From Polytrichum commune (taxonomy: Eukaryota; Streptophyta; Polytrichopsida; Polytrichales; Polytrichaceae): a stretch of DNA of 64,000 bases. Where the stretch lies: the NCBI GenBank assembly GCA_950295325.1, contig OX485806.1:36210001-36274000 (forward strand), written 5' to 3'. Position numbers and translations under genes: made by a program. Position 1 is the first letter of the stretch, and each line of letters starts with the position of its first letter. Below, piece after piece: positions 32,111 through 44,971 of this stretch. The notes under the pieces were generated by a model. That model did no database searches and was not told where the DNA came from. It worked only from the letters and a program-made list of their open reading frames with translations.

Positions 32111-35100
32111 ACCCTCTTGTAAATCAACGATCTCGCAATCTCAGAGACTTTTGAAGCTTGATACAAAATTCAACCAAAACTGTGTCCAATGATACCAGAA
32201 ACTCAATGTAGAAAAAAATGCTGAAACGAGAAGGAAAAAAAATGCTGAAAACACAAAGAGAAAAAGTTGAAAGGAGAATAATCCTAAAAGATGCTAAACT
32301 TTCCATAAGAATAAATATGGCTTCCTCCTCCACAACACAAAGACCTCAAACCATGTAATGCACACGAAATGGAAGTTTGAGCATCCTAAGTAAGTTGAAG
32401 AAGATCTGAAGCTAAAGAATATTGACAATAATAGGTGAAAAAGATTTGGGGAGTAAATTACAAAAAACCAAAGTAAATTACCCACCTAAGTTGCCGGTTG
32501 GGAACACATTCTTGGGAATGAAGGTTAGAGATACTAGTCTGGATTTTCAAATACCTCCTTCATTAATTGATTGCACATTGTGTAAGACATCAATTTTGTA
32601 CATTTCATCTTTACTTAGCCTAACCATTAACCACATTAAAGAGCAATATTTTTACTTTATGTTCATTTACCTTGCACCCGTCCACGGTCCCAAAGGGTAT
32701 CATGATAGCATTGTTACTTAATGTTATGTCTTTCAATTAGATCAAAAAATATATATTAACCTTTCTATTATAGAGGCCATTGCATAACTTTAAATAATTA
32801 AAAATTTTATCACTATATTCTAGTCGAGCCGTATTGCATTTATCTTTCATCAACTTGAGATGCTACATAAAATCTGTAATAGACTCATTTTTATTTTTTT
32901 TAATTGAGACAATACAATAAAAATATCACATTGATTTTTATTAGTCTCAATTTTTTTACAAAAATGCATATTAAAAAGAAGACACGTAAAAAAACAAACA
33001 GTAGGATTAGGCCAAAGTCATTCAAAGGCCTTACCTTTCGAGGTAGAAGAAAACCAAAGTAAATATAATGGCAATCATTAGCTAAACTCATTATCACCGT
33101 ATTAGAAATACTTTGTATGTGGGCCCGTGGGTTATGATTAGGATTTCCATCAAACAAAGAAAATAAAACCATATGAGTAGTGGGAGGAAGATCTACCGGT
33201 TGCACCACGGGTAAAGAGCTTGTGATGAACGTTATGAATGACAGATCCGATGGTGGAGAAATCATGGTAAAAACCAATGGCTCGTTTTTACATTGTTGTT
33301 CTCTTTAATGTTTTTTTGAACAAGATTTATTATTTGTTTATAATTTAGTCACCCTACAGTGACTTGATTAAGAACCACATATATAATTTTGATCCAATTA
33401 TATCTTTTAAAAATATAAAACTAAAAGTTTACTCGACCATTAAGAATCAAATAACAAGAGGGATTTCGCAAAATTTTGCCTTTGTATATGACGATGTGCC
33501 ACAACAATGCTGCATATCCGTCTTTATCTTTCATAGTCTAATATTTTGTCTTGTCCGAGTGTAAAGCTACAAAGTTGGTGTGAAGTTACAAAGTCAGCAA
33601 TACCAAAGCAAAGATTGTCTCACGTAAATGTTCTTAATTTTTACACCGAGTTTTACACCGAGTTGTAAATTTCTATTATATTAATGTTTCTGAAAAGAAG
33701 ATTTTTATAGCTAACTAAGCATATAAGATATTTTGGGATTGGACTTAAGAGCAAGTTGTAATAAGCTCTTAAAATTTGTTATTTTTTTGGTCCAATATCA
33801 CTAACTAATGCAATATTTTAATTATTTTAATTATAATTCACTAGAAAAAGAAGAGGGATAATAATGCAACTTTAATATAAAAAATAATAATTAAATAAAC
33901 TATAATAAATGTTTTTGATTAAACAATGATTACAACTTCACCCTCTCTTAAGAAACACTATCATTCAAAACTATTAAGTAAATTAAGCAACGGATCATTC
34001 AGTCAAAAGTGAAATTGATCAAGGTCAGAAGCAATTGGTGTTATAGAATAACAAAAGTAGAAATGAAGAAGTTTGGGCCTCTAAGGTCCGAGCCCGAGAA
34101 GACAACTAAAATTGAAGAGAAAGAGATGATTCTATGAAAATTATATGTCTTTTTAAATAAGCTTGTCTCACGCGCCGGGAGGGGGGAGGGGTGAGTTCTT
34201 CCGTTGTCTCTTGCTTCACAACGTCTCACTTGCATTAGATCATCTCTTCCAAAACAAAAATTGCCGTCAAATTTTTTTTATCTAAGAATTTTATCAAATT
34301 TTCACTTGATAGTGTCAAAAATCATTGTTCAAAATGGATCTTATATTATGGAGGTGAATTGGCGAAGTCAAAAAGGTGTTTTCTACGCCCTTCGTTCTAC
34401 TTGTTTGATCTTTTGACATATTGTTACCTTGAATTTTTGGAATATCTTAGATTTTTAACTTCATCAACAACTTATTATTTGACTTCAGTTTAGTCAATCC
34501 TAAAAATAATGATGCAATGATTTTTTACGCTTATTATCTTAGCATTTTATTTACTAGATAACTTTCTAAATCTAAATTTCTCCAACCAATCTAATTTTTT
34601 ATATTAATCTATCTAACTCTTATATATTCCTACTACTAGGTTAATTGATAAATTAATAAAATTAACTCTTCACACAATATATAAGTTAGAGTTTGACAGA
34701 ATTGCCAGATCCAATCAAACAATGATAATGCGTCAAGATTGTTACAAATGTTGTCACCTAGTATCGCATGCACACATATTCCTACAGTTTTACCTAAGGT
34801 AAATTAACATGTTTTGAATGGTATTTTTTTCCATGTACACAAATAGTGCCCATAGTGATTGTCTTAAAAAATAACATGAGTCGAGTTTACACTAGTGTCT
34901 AGTCACTAGATAACCACTTTCCATAATTCCTCATTGGTCAAGAAATGAGTAGCCGTCCCACTTTGTTAACACTTGGTCAACTTGGATAAAATTGACCATG
35001 AACTTGTATTTAAGTAAATTTGGATATATTTTAGATTTTTGAATTTCTTTGGGCGGATTAATCAATACACTTTTGATATACCTAAAAGGGAGATATGTAA

Positions 35101-36017
35101 ATCCTTAGTGATTCCTTGATGTGATGTTATTAAAATATGATGACAAAATAACATTTCTCATGCTAAATATATATAAATAAAAATTTTAAAGTAAAAATAA
35201 AATCAAAACAATTGCTATAATATTATCATAATCAATTATGCATATTTTATTAAAGGATCTTACCATATCTGGACCTGGGGTGCACTACAATATCCCGTAT
35301 GAAACCACGTGAGTGAACAAAATGAGTATTTATTATGGGGTAGGCTTACAAAACATACATGAGCTTAGGGTATTACTTTGGTAAATTTTGTAAATATACA
35401 TAGCCCATTTTTAATGTGATAAGAATTATCAATGTACACATAGGGTCATTCCCTTATAACATGTAGGTAAGAAGTAACTCTTAGGCCTCTTCATTGAAAA
35501 AAATAAACAATAACATTTAAAATTTATAAATCCGTAATTACTAATACACATATCTAATATGAAGACAACAAACAACTTCCCACTATGCGCTTGCCCATTC
35601 CCAGCCCACCTCCTTGCTTGTTGCTACACTACCACATGCCTCACACCCGCCCATGTGAGATGTGCATGGTTGGAGAGTCGTTCCTCCACGGCATGATGTC
35701 TACACCAAGTCCATCAAAATACTTTTATACTTTTGGGTGTGTGCTTTATTTTGTGCATTATCTTTTGTCAAGAAAGAATATGCTCATTTCAATTGACATA
35801 TTTTCTACTTCTTTATAAAGACACATTTTAGTCATGCAAGAAAATGTCATATTATTCAAAAGTAGTATTCTTGGTGATGTGACATTTTGGTCTCAAATGT
35901 CATACTACTGAGGTTTTCCAAGAAAATGGTCCATTTCAATGTAAAATATCATCTTGCATACACAATGAAGATTTTAAGTATAAAAAACATTTTTATTAGA
36001 GAAACATGATCACTACG
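32111..36017. other. About 3.9 kb of AT-rich DNA, no gene seen
   Basis: Searched for reading-frame motifs and TSD-flanked termini without a result. The longest ORF (32900-33277, minus, 125 codons) is low in complexity and unrecognised. A G-run lies at about 34179-34190. At 35840-35910 an imperfect inverted repeat (AATGTCATA..TAGTA) may be a decayed terminus of the pogo remnant to its right. Confidence 0.5.
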
Positions 36018-36760
36018 TCACACGATATGAAGTTTAAAATATATATATAGTCCCATGATGATGTCTTTACCATATCCCACACTCGAAAGTAAGATTTTTA
36101 TTATATTATGATGATGTTTGTTGATGTTGGAAATTGACATCTTGTATAATTTGTCCATAAAAGATTGCATGTTCGTCACAACTACAACTGAAAACTTTGA
36201 AGGATGCTTAGATTTGAAGTAATTGGGCATACTCATGGGCTTGAGAAAGCTTGATTATTGGTATTGGTTGGTCATGCACATCATTCCCCTCCATTGGCTC
36301 TTCGCTCAAATTTAAACCCAAATGGACTTTTCTACTCCATGCCACATCCACCAACTCAACCATGTTGTACTGTCCATCAACAATTTCCTCTCAAGTCAAT
36401 TGCACATATTCTTCAATAGGCATTTCTTCACTTCCAAGATTCAAAGACAAAATGAGACTTACCAATTCATTTGTTACTTCTTTCATTGTTGATTTCCCAT
36501 GTTTGTCATCCATGGCAAAATCGGCACGCCAATCTACAAGTAAAATCTTTGACATCCTGCAGTTGTTTCATATGATTTGGGGATTCATCCCCCTCCACAT
36601 TCGATAGCACCACATAATAGCATGCCTTACATTAGGCAATATACTCCTCAAGTCTTGGTGAGTAGTACAAGAATCAAACTAAGAGAGTACCCATTCCAAA
36701 AGCTTCTTAAAGTAAAGTTTGAATGAAGCAATTATTCCATGATCCAAGGGTTGTACCAAA
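36018..36760 (-). pseudogene. Tigger/pogo transposase remnant (end of DDE domain plus tail)
   Basis: Read across frames on the minus strand, with frameshifts and stops: a degraded PLD-G-I-type segment from about 36760 (the place where Tigger transposases carry the QP.DQG motif), then FDSC-like and R-x-AIMWC-like pieces, then from 36500 STMKEVTNELVSLILSLNLG and EEMPIEEYVQL, then SQAHEYAQLL and MDKLYKMSI..IN. The second half matches the tail of the copies at 21029 and 54361 in order (LNLG, EY, SDAQ.YA, I.DKL). It is much older than those copies. Confidence 0.6.
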
Positions 36761-36779
36761 ATTGTTTACAGCAAGAGCA

Positions 36780-37354
36780 AAAGTGAGGCAACTTAATTGA
36801 ACAATTGAGAGAAAGATTCAAATATTCACATAATGATTCCAAAGAGCAAACTACTCCAACAATGGCTAGTGAGGCACAAGTTGTGACAACCAATGTATTG
36901 TCATCAAATCCTATGCAAGAAATTTAATTGGAAATCAACATGGTAGCCACCACTCTATGTCCACAAATTCTCTAATTGATCCAAATATAAACATTGATCA
37001 TAGTCATTTCACTGATGTAGATATTATGTCATGAACTAATATTTTCAATGCGCCAATTACTGAAAGTGACATGCTGCAAACTACCCAACATGATGATGGT
37101 ATTGATGGTAATGTAGCCACTACTTATTTTGGTTACCAACCTCCCCTTCCTTTTGCAATGTCCTCAAACTCTACAAGAGATTGAGGTCCCATATGTTGCC
37201 AAAGGTCAAAGCTACATTGAACATGAAAGCATTATGCTCCAATATATTTTGGAGCACCCAAATGAACAAGGACATATTGGACCTAAATGCAATATCACTG
37301 ATTGGGAGGCTTTTGCAAGGAGATGGGAATATCACTGTAAAGTTTAAAGGAGCC
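36780..37354 (+). pseudogene. Second copy of the transposase-like remnant C-terminal part
   Basis: Matches the reverse complement of 22990-23560 over its whole length, including CCACCACTCTATGTCCAC, the reading MLQTTQHDD, TTYFGYQPPLPFAM and HPNEQGHIGPK. Interrupted at its right end by the E8 element; the last bases resume at 38580. No intact frame. Confidence 0.55.
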
Positions 37355-38579
37355 CACGGGGAGGTCACTGGTGAAAATTGTAGAAACAATGTGCGATAAA
37401 TAATATGGTCTAATATATTCATTGTAGGTTTTGCAAAAAAAACGGTACATATAATATAGAGGGTTTAAAAATAATGAAACATGTTTACATGTAAAATATC
37501 ATCACATACAATGGCCTCTTTTATCTAGTCAGTACATGTAAAATAGAGTGGAAACAATTACTAGGGGTAGCGGGTCTATGCTAGTGGATGCAAAAAGACA
37601 AATTTATGTTGAAAATGCTTGGATGGACAACTTTGCACGTTGGCTTGCTTGAACGTTATTGAACCAATGATTCCAATGTGGAGTTAATGGTCTCTACCCA
37701 CGTGCCAGGAGGGAAAATTTCGGCGCTTTGTTTGACTTTATTTCATAATCTAAGACAATGCTTCAGTTGCATGCCTTTGCCTTAGGTTTATTCTTTTGAT
37801 TCAGTTCATGTGAGTTTAGCATTATAGTTGAACTTCATAATTCATGATTGTAAGAAGAGATATGTCCTTCATGAAAAAAAATATCGCTTACAATATAAAA
37901 AAAATGGGGGTGTATGAAATAAAATGCGGTTTAAGAAAAAAATGAACAACAATTAGGCTCTGAGAAAAACAATTGGGATAAAGTAAAAAAAATTGGTTAC
38001 TTGGAATATAAGGAAAAAATGAAATATAAATAAAATAGTGTATTTTTAAATGATTCCACCAAAAAATTATACTGACTAATAGGGTGCATTGAAATACAAG
38101 CATTTACCTTTATTTTGAAAAACACTCGGGGGGGGGGGGGGCAGTGTGTTAAAAAGTTAAGGATATAGGTGCGAACAACCACTATTTTATAGGGGGTATT
38201 ACTTTCAATTCTCTTCTTTTTTTCACATGCTATCATTATATAATTTTCTACTTTGGGTTAATAGAAAAATGGCTTGCATTACTTATAATTCCAAATTACC
38301 TATTATTCCATACCCTATAGTACTTTAAAGATGTCCAATGCCATTTTTGATACCCTATATTACTCTTAAGTCCATTTATAATTTTTTTCCCCCATGTTTT
38401 TTAAATACCCTATCATTTGTTCGCACGTATATTGCTACTCCAACCAATGACTACCCCCCCCCCCCCCTGAGGAAAAACACCATACCTTATAATATTTTTT
38501 GCAAGGTAAATAGCCCCCCGATAAATAAATCTTGAGCGCACATGTATGCATTAATTAAAGAGGGAGTGACCTCCCCGTG
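37355..38579. mobile_element. E8 family element, copy C (1225 bp)
   Basis: TIR CACGGGGAGGTCACT at the left and its exact complement at the right, with a perfect 8-bp TSD AAGGAGCC at 37347-37354 and 38580-38587. The right end, read inward, resembles the left end of copy A (GGGG.TATTTACCT...). Internally there are no ORFs of note, a 12-base G-run near 38130 and a C-run near 38455. Confidence 0.9.
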
Positions 38580-38610
38580 AAGGAGCCGTGGAAATTTGGA
38601 CTAATTCACT

Positions 38611-38870
38611 CTCCGGGAGGTCACTAGCGAAAATCGTAGGAACAAGGTGCGATAAAAAAATAAGGTCTAATATATTCATTGTGGATAAAATTTACAAAAA
38701 AACGTACATATAATATAGGGGGTTTTTAAATAATGAAACATGTTTACATGCAAAATATCATCACACATAATGGCTTCTTTTATCTAGTCAATAGATATAA
38801 AATAGCGTGGAAACAATTACTAGGGGTGGCAGGTCTAGGGTAGGGTCTGTGCTAGTTAATGAAAAGAGGT
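38611..38870. mobile_element. E8 family element, copy D (left part only)
   Basis: CTCCGGGAGGTCACTAGCGA and the following about 250 bp align with 37355-37620 (GTGCGATAAA, TCTAATATATTCATTGT, ACATATAATATAG, ATCATCACA, GTGGAAACAATTACTAGGGG). No matching right end or TSD was found, so it is truncated. It lies 23 bp beyond the TSD of copy C. Confidence 0.7.
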
Positions 38871-39946
38871 CATTTTTAGCCAAAAAAATTTTAGCATGTA
38901 ATGTACTTTTCTATCATCTAGTAAAACGTATGAGAGTAGTATGCATCTCACCTGTTGCTTGTTTTGGTTGACTAGACAATAAAACCAACTCCAACAACCG
39001 TCAATCAATCTACATAGATTATGGTAAATAATGTGTATCCATAATATTGTCCCAAATGTTTTTTTAGTGTGGAAATAAGTTCTATGGTGCAACCCAAAGT
39101 TCTTATCAGAAAGAATGTAATGAGATGGAAACACCACAAAGCTACAAAGGACAGAACATCAGTAAATTACATAGACATCCACATGCAATGATTCATTGTG
39201 TCCTTGGGAACACGAGTAAAAGTAAATTCAATCAATATCCTTCATGCATACTATGTTTTGGTAGTGCAATGTAGGTAAACTTAACCATGAATGCAAGACC
39301 ATAGGGGGCGAGAGAGAATAATTGCATATGAGTGTACGGTGTACCTCTGATTCATCCAACACAAATGCCTTGAAATAGTGTTGTAGGTTGAAGGTTGCTT
39401 ATAGTAAATATTTTTTTCGTTGGAATCAATTTGAAAGACCATGAATTAGTCCAACACCACATCTCTGAACTAAAACCATGCCCACACTTATTGGTGGGCA
39501 TAGCCAGTGGACGGCTCCCACCAGTAGAAGGCATCCTATCATTCATTTTTAGTCAACAATTGATGTAATGTACTCACATTTTGAGTGCTCGTTGGCTAAA
39601 GACAACGATAAAATACCCCCTCCCCGTGGAAACCATTCATTGGTTATGCCCACCAAGAAGTGTGAGCAAGACATAAATCAACCACAAACCTATAAGCAAT
39701 AAGTTTTTAACATGGACGGATGAGAAACACACTTGCATGCAACGACTCCCTTTTGCTGGTCATAGTTAAGCATGTTCATACATTTATAGGTGGGTGCATA
39801 GGTGCACATGGGTGGGTGTATAGGTTGATATGTGGGTAGCCTCCAATACCCTAAAAAGCGTCCTCAGGAACAAGAGTACCAAAACTAGAAGGAAGGTACC
39901 AAGGTGGACCTATTGTTGAAGACCTACTCATGCAAAGCGTCCCCAT
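38871..39946. other. Unassigned region, no gene seen
   Basis: A phrase near 39315 (AGAGAATAATTGCATATGAG, then ACCTCTGATTCATCCAAC) recurs at 60190-60240. No ORF with recognisable content. Confidence 0.35.
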
Positions 39947-39954
39947 CCGTGTGG

Positions 39955-40983
39955 CAAGGTTCGGGAGATTTTTGAGCTCAACCAGCTAAAATCCGCCCTT
40001 TCACAACTTCTACCGGTTTTTTTCAGGATTTGACCGGTTACAAACTTGTTGCCATTAATTTGGACCGGCCAATATCTTATATTTTTTTCAAGTGCCAGCT
40101 AATTTCCTCTTCATTATAATGACAACCGGCCAAAAACTTGGGCATTGATAAGTAAGCCGTTTTCCAATGTAGCAAAATTATATCTATAAACAACATACAC
40201 CATTCAACAACAACGTCCAAAGAACATACCAACATACAACAATAATATGTAATGATATCAACATCCAACAAGAATGATCAACAATTTATCCATAGCATGA
40301 GTTGAACCTAAAATAACCCATCAACCGGTTGATGGCCGTGGATTCACTCTTCCATCATACCTAGGTCTTAAAACCTCATATTAGATTTGAGGCCACAACA
40401 TGATAAAATATTAATCTAACATACCATACTATATACAAAAATGAAATTCATCAATTGTTGGAGTCAAAATCAGCAGTATCATCTTCACCTTCAAGAGGAA
40501 AACGCCTTAGAGGTATCTATGTGGATGTGAAAACAACCATCTAAACTTTGTAGAGTTCATCCATAAAGCTATGGTTTCCATGAGTACGTTATCAAGATCA
40601 TCACGAAGATCTTCCATAGACACACTCATATTACATTCTAAATGCTAGTTGTCAACAATGAAATGCAATAATGAAGTAAAAGCTTCGCTGTCCGCCATTC
40701 ACCAAATCACTACAAGCCTACAACGAACACATAACCTAAACCCTAGAACCAGATGATATCCGGCCTTAGATGAATCAAACCAGATGAAATCCGCCTATTT
40801 CATAATTCATCTGGGTAAAAATCCTCGATCTCAAAATGGTTGTTGGTTGAAATCCGTTTTTTGTTGTTGTTGTTGTTGTTGTAAAAGCACCAATTTCACA
40901 TCCTCCACTTTCCCAATTCAACCAGACTTTTCACAAAACAACCGGCCGCCATTACACTAAATACCGGTTCTCCCCGGACATTG
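39955..40983. mobile_element. hAT-type element, AACCGGTT family, long form (1029 bp)
   Basis: Termini CAAGGTTCGGGAGATTTTTG and the complement of CAATGTCCGGGGAGAACCGG, the same family as 28347-28572. The flanking 8 bases are CCGTGTGG (39947-39954) and CTGTGTGG (40984-40991), a 7/8 TSD. It carries about 800 bp not in the short form but no transposase motif. A (TTG)n tract lies at about 40859-40881. Confidence 0.8.
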
Positions 40984-40991
40984 CTGTGTGG

Positions 40992-41432
40992 TTGCAGGCA
41001 GAGTAATGTATCGAGGGACCAGGCGATCCTGACCGTCCGTTTTGCTCGTGGTCACAATCTGGTCCTAAAAGCACACATCGAACAGTCGACCCCAATCAAT
41101 CAAACCAACCATCGGATTGGAGAAGACGGAGCATGAATGGGGAGATTTATTTTGCACTATAACTACATACAATACCGTCTGCGATTGAGAGCCAACTTAC
41201 TTGCCTTCTGGCGAGGGTCCTATATTTACAAGCTTGAGCGAATGAATAAAGCTTTGAGAGCTAGGAGACTCGGTCTTCTCATTGGTGGGAGTGTCTGGGT
41301 CTACGTCGGATATTCCACTTTATCCCTTTCCACATGAGCTCCCACTGCAAGATGGAAATTTACTCAAAACTTTGCACGAGGACACATCCATGCCTAACTA
41401 ACAACTCATAGCTCTTGACCTGCAACTTACAA
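40992..41432. other. No gene seen
   Basis: A 66-codon ORF (41137-41337) was examined and shows no recognisable motif. Confidence 0.35.
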
Positions 41433-41592
41433 CTACACTAAAGATGATATTTAGTGTTAGATACACTAAATACGAACGCATACACTAAATATCACTAACC
41501 CTATGAAAGTAAGTAACATTAACCGTGAATTCAAACACTAAATTTCAACTATAGTAATATGTGGAAGTTACATGCACGAATTTAGTGTTAGA
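41433..41592 (+). mobile_element. MITE-A copy 4, truncated
   Basis: CTACACTAAAGATGATATTT, then GATACACTAAATACGAACGC and TATGTGGAAGTTACATGCAC; it stops after GAATTTAGTGTTAGATA, so about half the family length is present. It keeps the best preserved version of this end of MITE-A. Confidence 0.7.
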
Positions 41593-42591
41593 TATTTTCT
41601 GGAGCTGGAGACTAACCCTAAAATGTTCATAGTCTCCTGTTTATACTATGAAGTGAAGAGCAAGACACAATCTACAACTTCAATACTTAAATCAACTGCC
41701 TCACTCTCCCAATGGCCTGCATCACCTTAGCAGCAATACTTCTCAGAAAAGTCTGGATAAATGTCCTAAAAACCGTTTCAATATGACTTCTAAGATCTTC
41801 ATGGTGTTTAAGACCAAGTGAGAAAAAGATGGAAACTGGAAGAGTATCACCAGTTTGCAGAGAATAAAACCTGCAAGTGTTCTGAAATGTGAATAATATT
41901 CTTCAACTTTGTAGTCTCTCTCACTGGCTTGAATGCCAATCTTGAATCTCTGGAATTTCCAAGAAAGTCTCATATTTCAGGATCAGAATGGCCTGAGATA
42001 GTACGTGATTCGAACACATCCAAGGAGTATTTGCCAAGTAGTCGTCCTGCAGTGTATGCTTATATCAGACCACATCAAGGTGCAAGTAAAGGCATAATTT
42101 GCTGTTTCCACAAAATGGCTACTCTGGATCTCAAACTTTATTGTGCACATAAAAAGATGTCATGGCTTAAATATCTAGGTCCAACTCTCAACATGATGGC
42201 CTTGAGAACTTTTTATATTTGGTCTAAAAGAAAAATTTCATTTGCAACAATGAACTTTGAAGTCATAGGTTTCTTTTAATGATCAAGGCGCATATCTTGA
42301 GGTAAGTGAACATAGCTGATTATCACAATTGAGGTTACAGAAAAAAACAGTTCCACAGAGAGAAACTAAATCACAGATAAAGAGAACATGACTCACTTAA
42401 AAAATACTCGATAGGTAGCAAGTTCAGCTGTATCTGAGCAAGCAGAATAAAATACCCCCAACAAAATGGCAGCACAACGAGTCAGAACCAGCAGAATGGT
42501 TTGTCCACCAACAATTAAAGAGCTAACAATGAATCATGCAGTGAAATAGAATATGCAGACAGTAAATATGAAGGTGGGGAAGTGAGACCCT

Positions 42592-43625
42592 TCAAAAGCT
42601 GACCTTTTGAAACAGAAGGATTGAGTCCTCACGAAGTGGGCCTTGTTCTCGATTTTCATACCATAATAACAATGCTTCACATAACTGCCTTTCACTGCAC
42701 AAGACATTGAGATGTAAAAGCATAATTAGTAATAATAGAACATGATAAACAACCAATAGAGTGCCACCAATCAAAATGGTGTCCATCTTCTTCCAAGGAT
42801 AGGAGCCCTTAAGTCTTCAATGAACCATGCAGCAAAAGATTCACAGCAATTTGTATCTACCTTGGAACGGTGAGCTCGGGATGGTCAATGCTTGCCTTGA
42901 AAAGATGAAAAGGCAAATCTACAAAAATTTCACTTAGAGCTGCCTCAGCCTGAAATGTTGACAAGTATATGTGCACATGTGAGATTTCTTTTACGACACT
43001 AGTCATCAATATGATTTTTCACAAGAGATAGGTTGCAGCCCAATCACTCATCCAAAGATCTATTAACTACTTACAAAAGGATTAAGAGATAAGAAATTAC
43101 TTTAATTGCATGGCCCAGCCTTCGAAGAGTCATATTCGAAATGGTGTGATACAAGAGGAAGTAGGGCTGGGTTAACAAAAATGTCGTGATCGGGACCTGA
43201 AAAGATGCATAGTCATTATCAGAAAATTTGAGTTGGCCCTTGTCAACCTTCAACGCCCATAAAGCATAATTCATCTTAGCTAATCATCCTTCGTTTGCAT
43301 TCACACCAACTAGAAAATCAATCAATTACTGTGGTGTTTGGCAGCCACCAATTAGTTGATTGATTCCAAATTTGCAATCACATTGGGTTCCACGAAACAT
43401 GCAGTCTGCGTTGGGAGGGTTGGCTTCTGAAAGACATAGAAGCACCTGCATGCCCAAGTACAGGAAACCATCAATTTAAAATAATCTGAAGATAGCCATT
43501 CTTGATTTAACCTCGGGTGTTTGATTATACTTACATGATTGATTTTGTGTAGGAGGGAGGTGAAGTTGACCACAGACAATTTTCATGGAGAAGTGAGGAC
43601 GTTGTGAATATTAACCTGAGATTTT
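42592..43625 (-). pseudogene. Possible exons of a low-copy gene, product unknown
   Basis: Read on the minus strand, four or five blocks have gene-like composition and plausible splice borders. Block 1, 43541-43625, ends at a GTAAGT donor (LLHENCLWSTSPPSYTKSI). Block 2 is about 43330-43445, after a TTGGGCATGCAG acceptor. Block 3 is about 43090-43285 (MNYALWALKVDKGQLKFSD, VPITTFLLTQPYFLLYHTIS). Block 4 is about 42873-42960 (AEAALSEIFVDLPFHLFKAS). Block 5 is about 42600-42700 (SERQLCEALLLWYENREQG). Phases do not join cleanly between blocks 1, 2 and 3, so a damaged copy is likely. The family was not recognised. 41600-42590 may continue it. Confidence 0.4.
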
Positions 43626-43699
43626 AAATGGATCGCGGTGCGGGTGCCCCGCCAATCCCTCGCTCCCGCTGCCCTTCATTTCTCTCACTTCAAGAGTCA

Positions 43700-44155
43700 C
43701 CAAAACTTACTCAACATGTTCTTCAATGCTCCAAAGCACTTCTCCAAATTTTCCCACCTAATGCCTCAACCCCAAGCAAGCTGTTAACGGCCCATTCATC
43801 TCCGCTGTTCCTCGATCTCAAAACCTGAGAATCTCAACCCTAAAAATCCACCCAACCCGACCACCTCAAATTACTCTCAATCATGTATTGGATTCTGACA
43901 TTTTAATCATTTTCCCATGACCCACAACACCAGAAATGTGCACATGTTCTTCAATATTCAAAAGAAGTTCTCCAAATTTTCCCATCTGATCGCTCAGCTC
44001 CAAGCTGTTAACAGCTCGTTCATCTCCTTTATTTCCTCGATCTTAAACCCTGAGAACCTCAACCCTAAAAATCCACACCAACCTAACCACCTCAAATTAT
44101 ACTTACGCCGATACTGGATTTTGACATATTGATCATTTTTGGATGATCCAGATAA
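43700..44155. repeat. Diverged tandem duplication, about 225 bp unit
   Basis: 43713-43925 and 43937-44155 share ACATGTTCTTCAAT, CTTCTCCAAATTTTCCCA, AAGCTGTTAAC, CCTCAACCCTAAAAATCCAC and CACCTCAAATTA in order. AACCCTAAAAATCC recurs a third time near 44240. Telo-box-like AACCCTAA words of this kind are common near plant gene starts (general knowledge). Whether this is the 5' region of the exons to the left is inference. Confidence 0.65.
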
Positions 44156-44971
44156 CCCAAAAAAAAATGCTTCAATTGCTCAAAGAAACGAAATTAGGGA
44201 GCATTCACATCGAAGCAATCATCCACCTCGAGCGTAACCTTAAACCCTAAAAATCCACAAGACAACCACCTCAAAATCCCCTCAATCTGATCTTCTTCTT
44301 CTTCGTCTTCTTTTTATCAATTTGAGATAACATAATTGACAAACATTGTCCCGATTGCTGAAGGACACGAAATTCGAGGTCAACAACAAATGCGGTGCAG
44401 TCTCACACCTTAAGCAGAATGATCTTCGACCATGATTTCTGAGGATTGAATGACAGTGTGAGAAATTTGCAATTGCGCCCAAATTCAATTACAGGCCTCG
44501 CTCTCAAGTCGCAATTGTTGTGCCTTCAATCCAATCGAAGAAGCCGGCGATTGAAGTGCAGACATGAACTCTCCTCGAAAACCCTAAAATTCTGAGGTGA
44601 CGTGGCCGCCTGAGAGGGCGGCATTTCGGGAAAAGCCTATAGGCCCTCCTCCTCGACAACCAGAGGTTGTGAACGGTTGAAGCCAGGCCCCTGGTTCTGT
44701 GCCAAAGAGCCAACTCCCGGGCTCAACCTCAGAATTACGGGTAGTACAGACACTGAGCCATACAAACAGTGGCAAAAGGTGACAAACAGTGGCAAACGGT
44801 GACAAACGGTGACCAGGAGGGCCCTAGGGATGAGCTTATAGATCCAAACGAGCCAGGTACCCTTACTCCAGACCTGTAGCCAGCCTCTGTATCTCTGTTC
44901 TTGGACTCTCTCACTCGTACAATGCAGTCAACCTCAACAAGACAAATACAACTCCCAAGGTGAACTCACTA
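44156..44971. other. No supported gene; moderately GC-rich
   Basis: Overlapping ORFs on the minus strand (44504-44805) and a TTCTTCTTCTTCGTC tract at 44289. Short direct repeats GACAAACAGTGGCAAA at about 44760-44810. No protein family recognised. Confidence 0.35.

Noticed and set aside
38125-38142. Long G-run as a possible quadruplex
   Set aside because: Single homopolymer tracts like this recur in the window (3361, 7832 on the other strand, 12985, 38455, 47699, 60904) and look like slippage products; no organised G-tract series.
38611-39625. E8 copy D ending at CCCCCTCCCCGTGG near 39610
   Set aside because: The right end lacks the GTGAC part, and the flanking 8 bases (AATTCACT versus GAAACCAT) do not agree.
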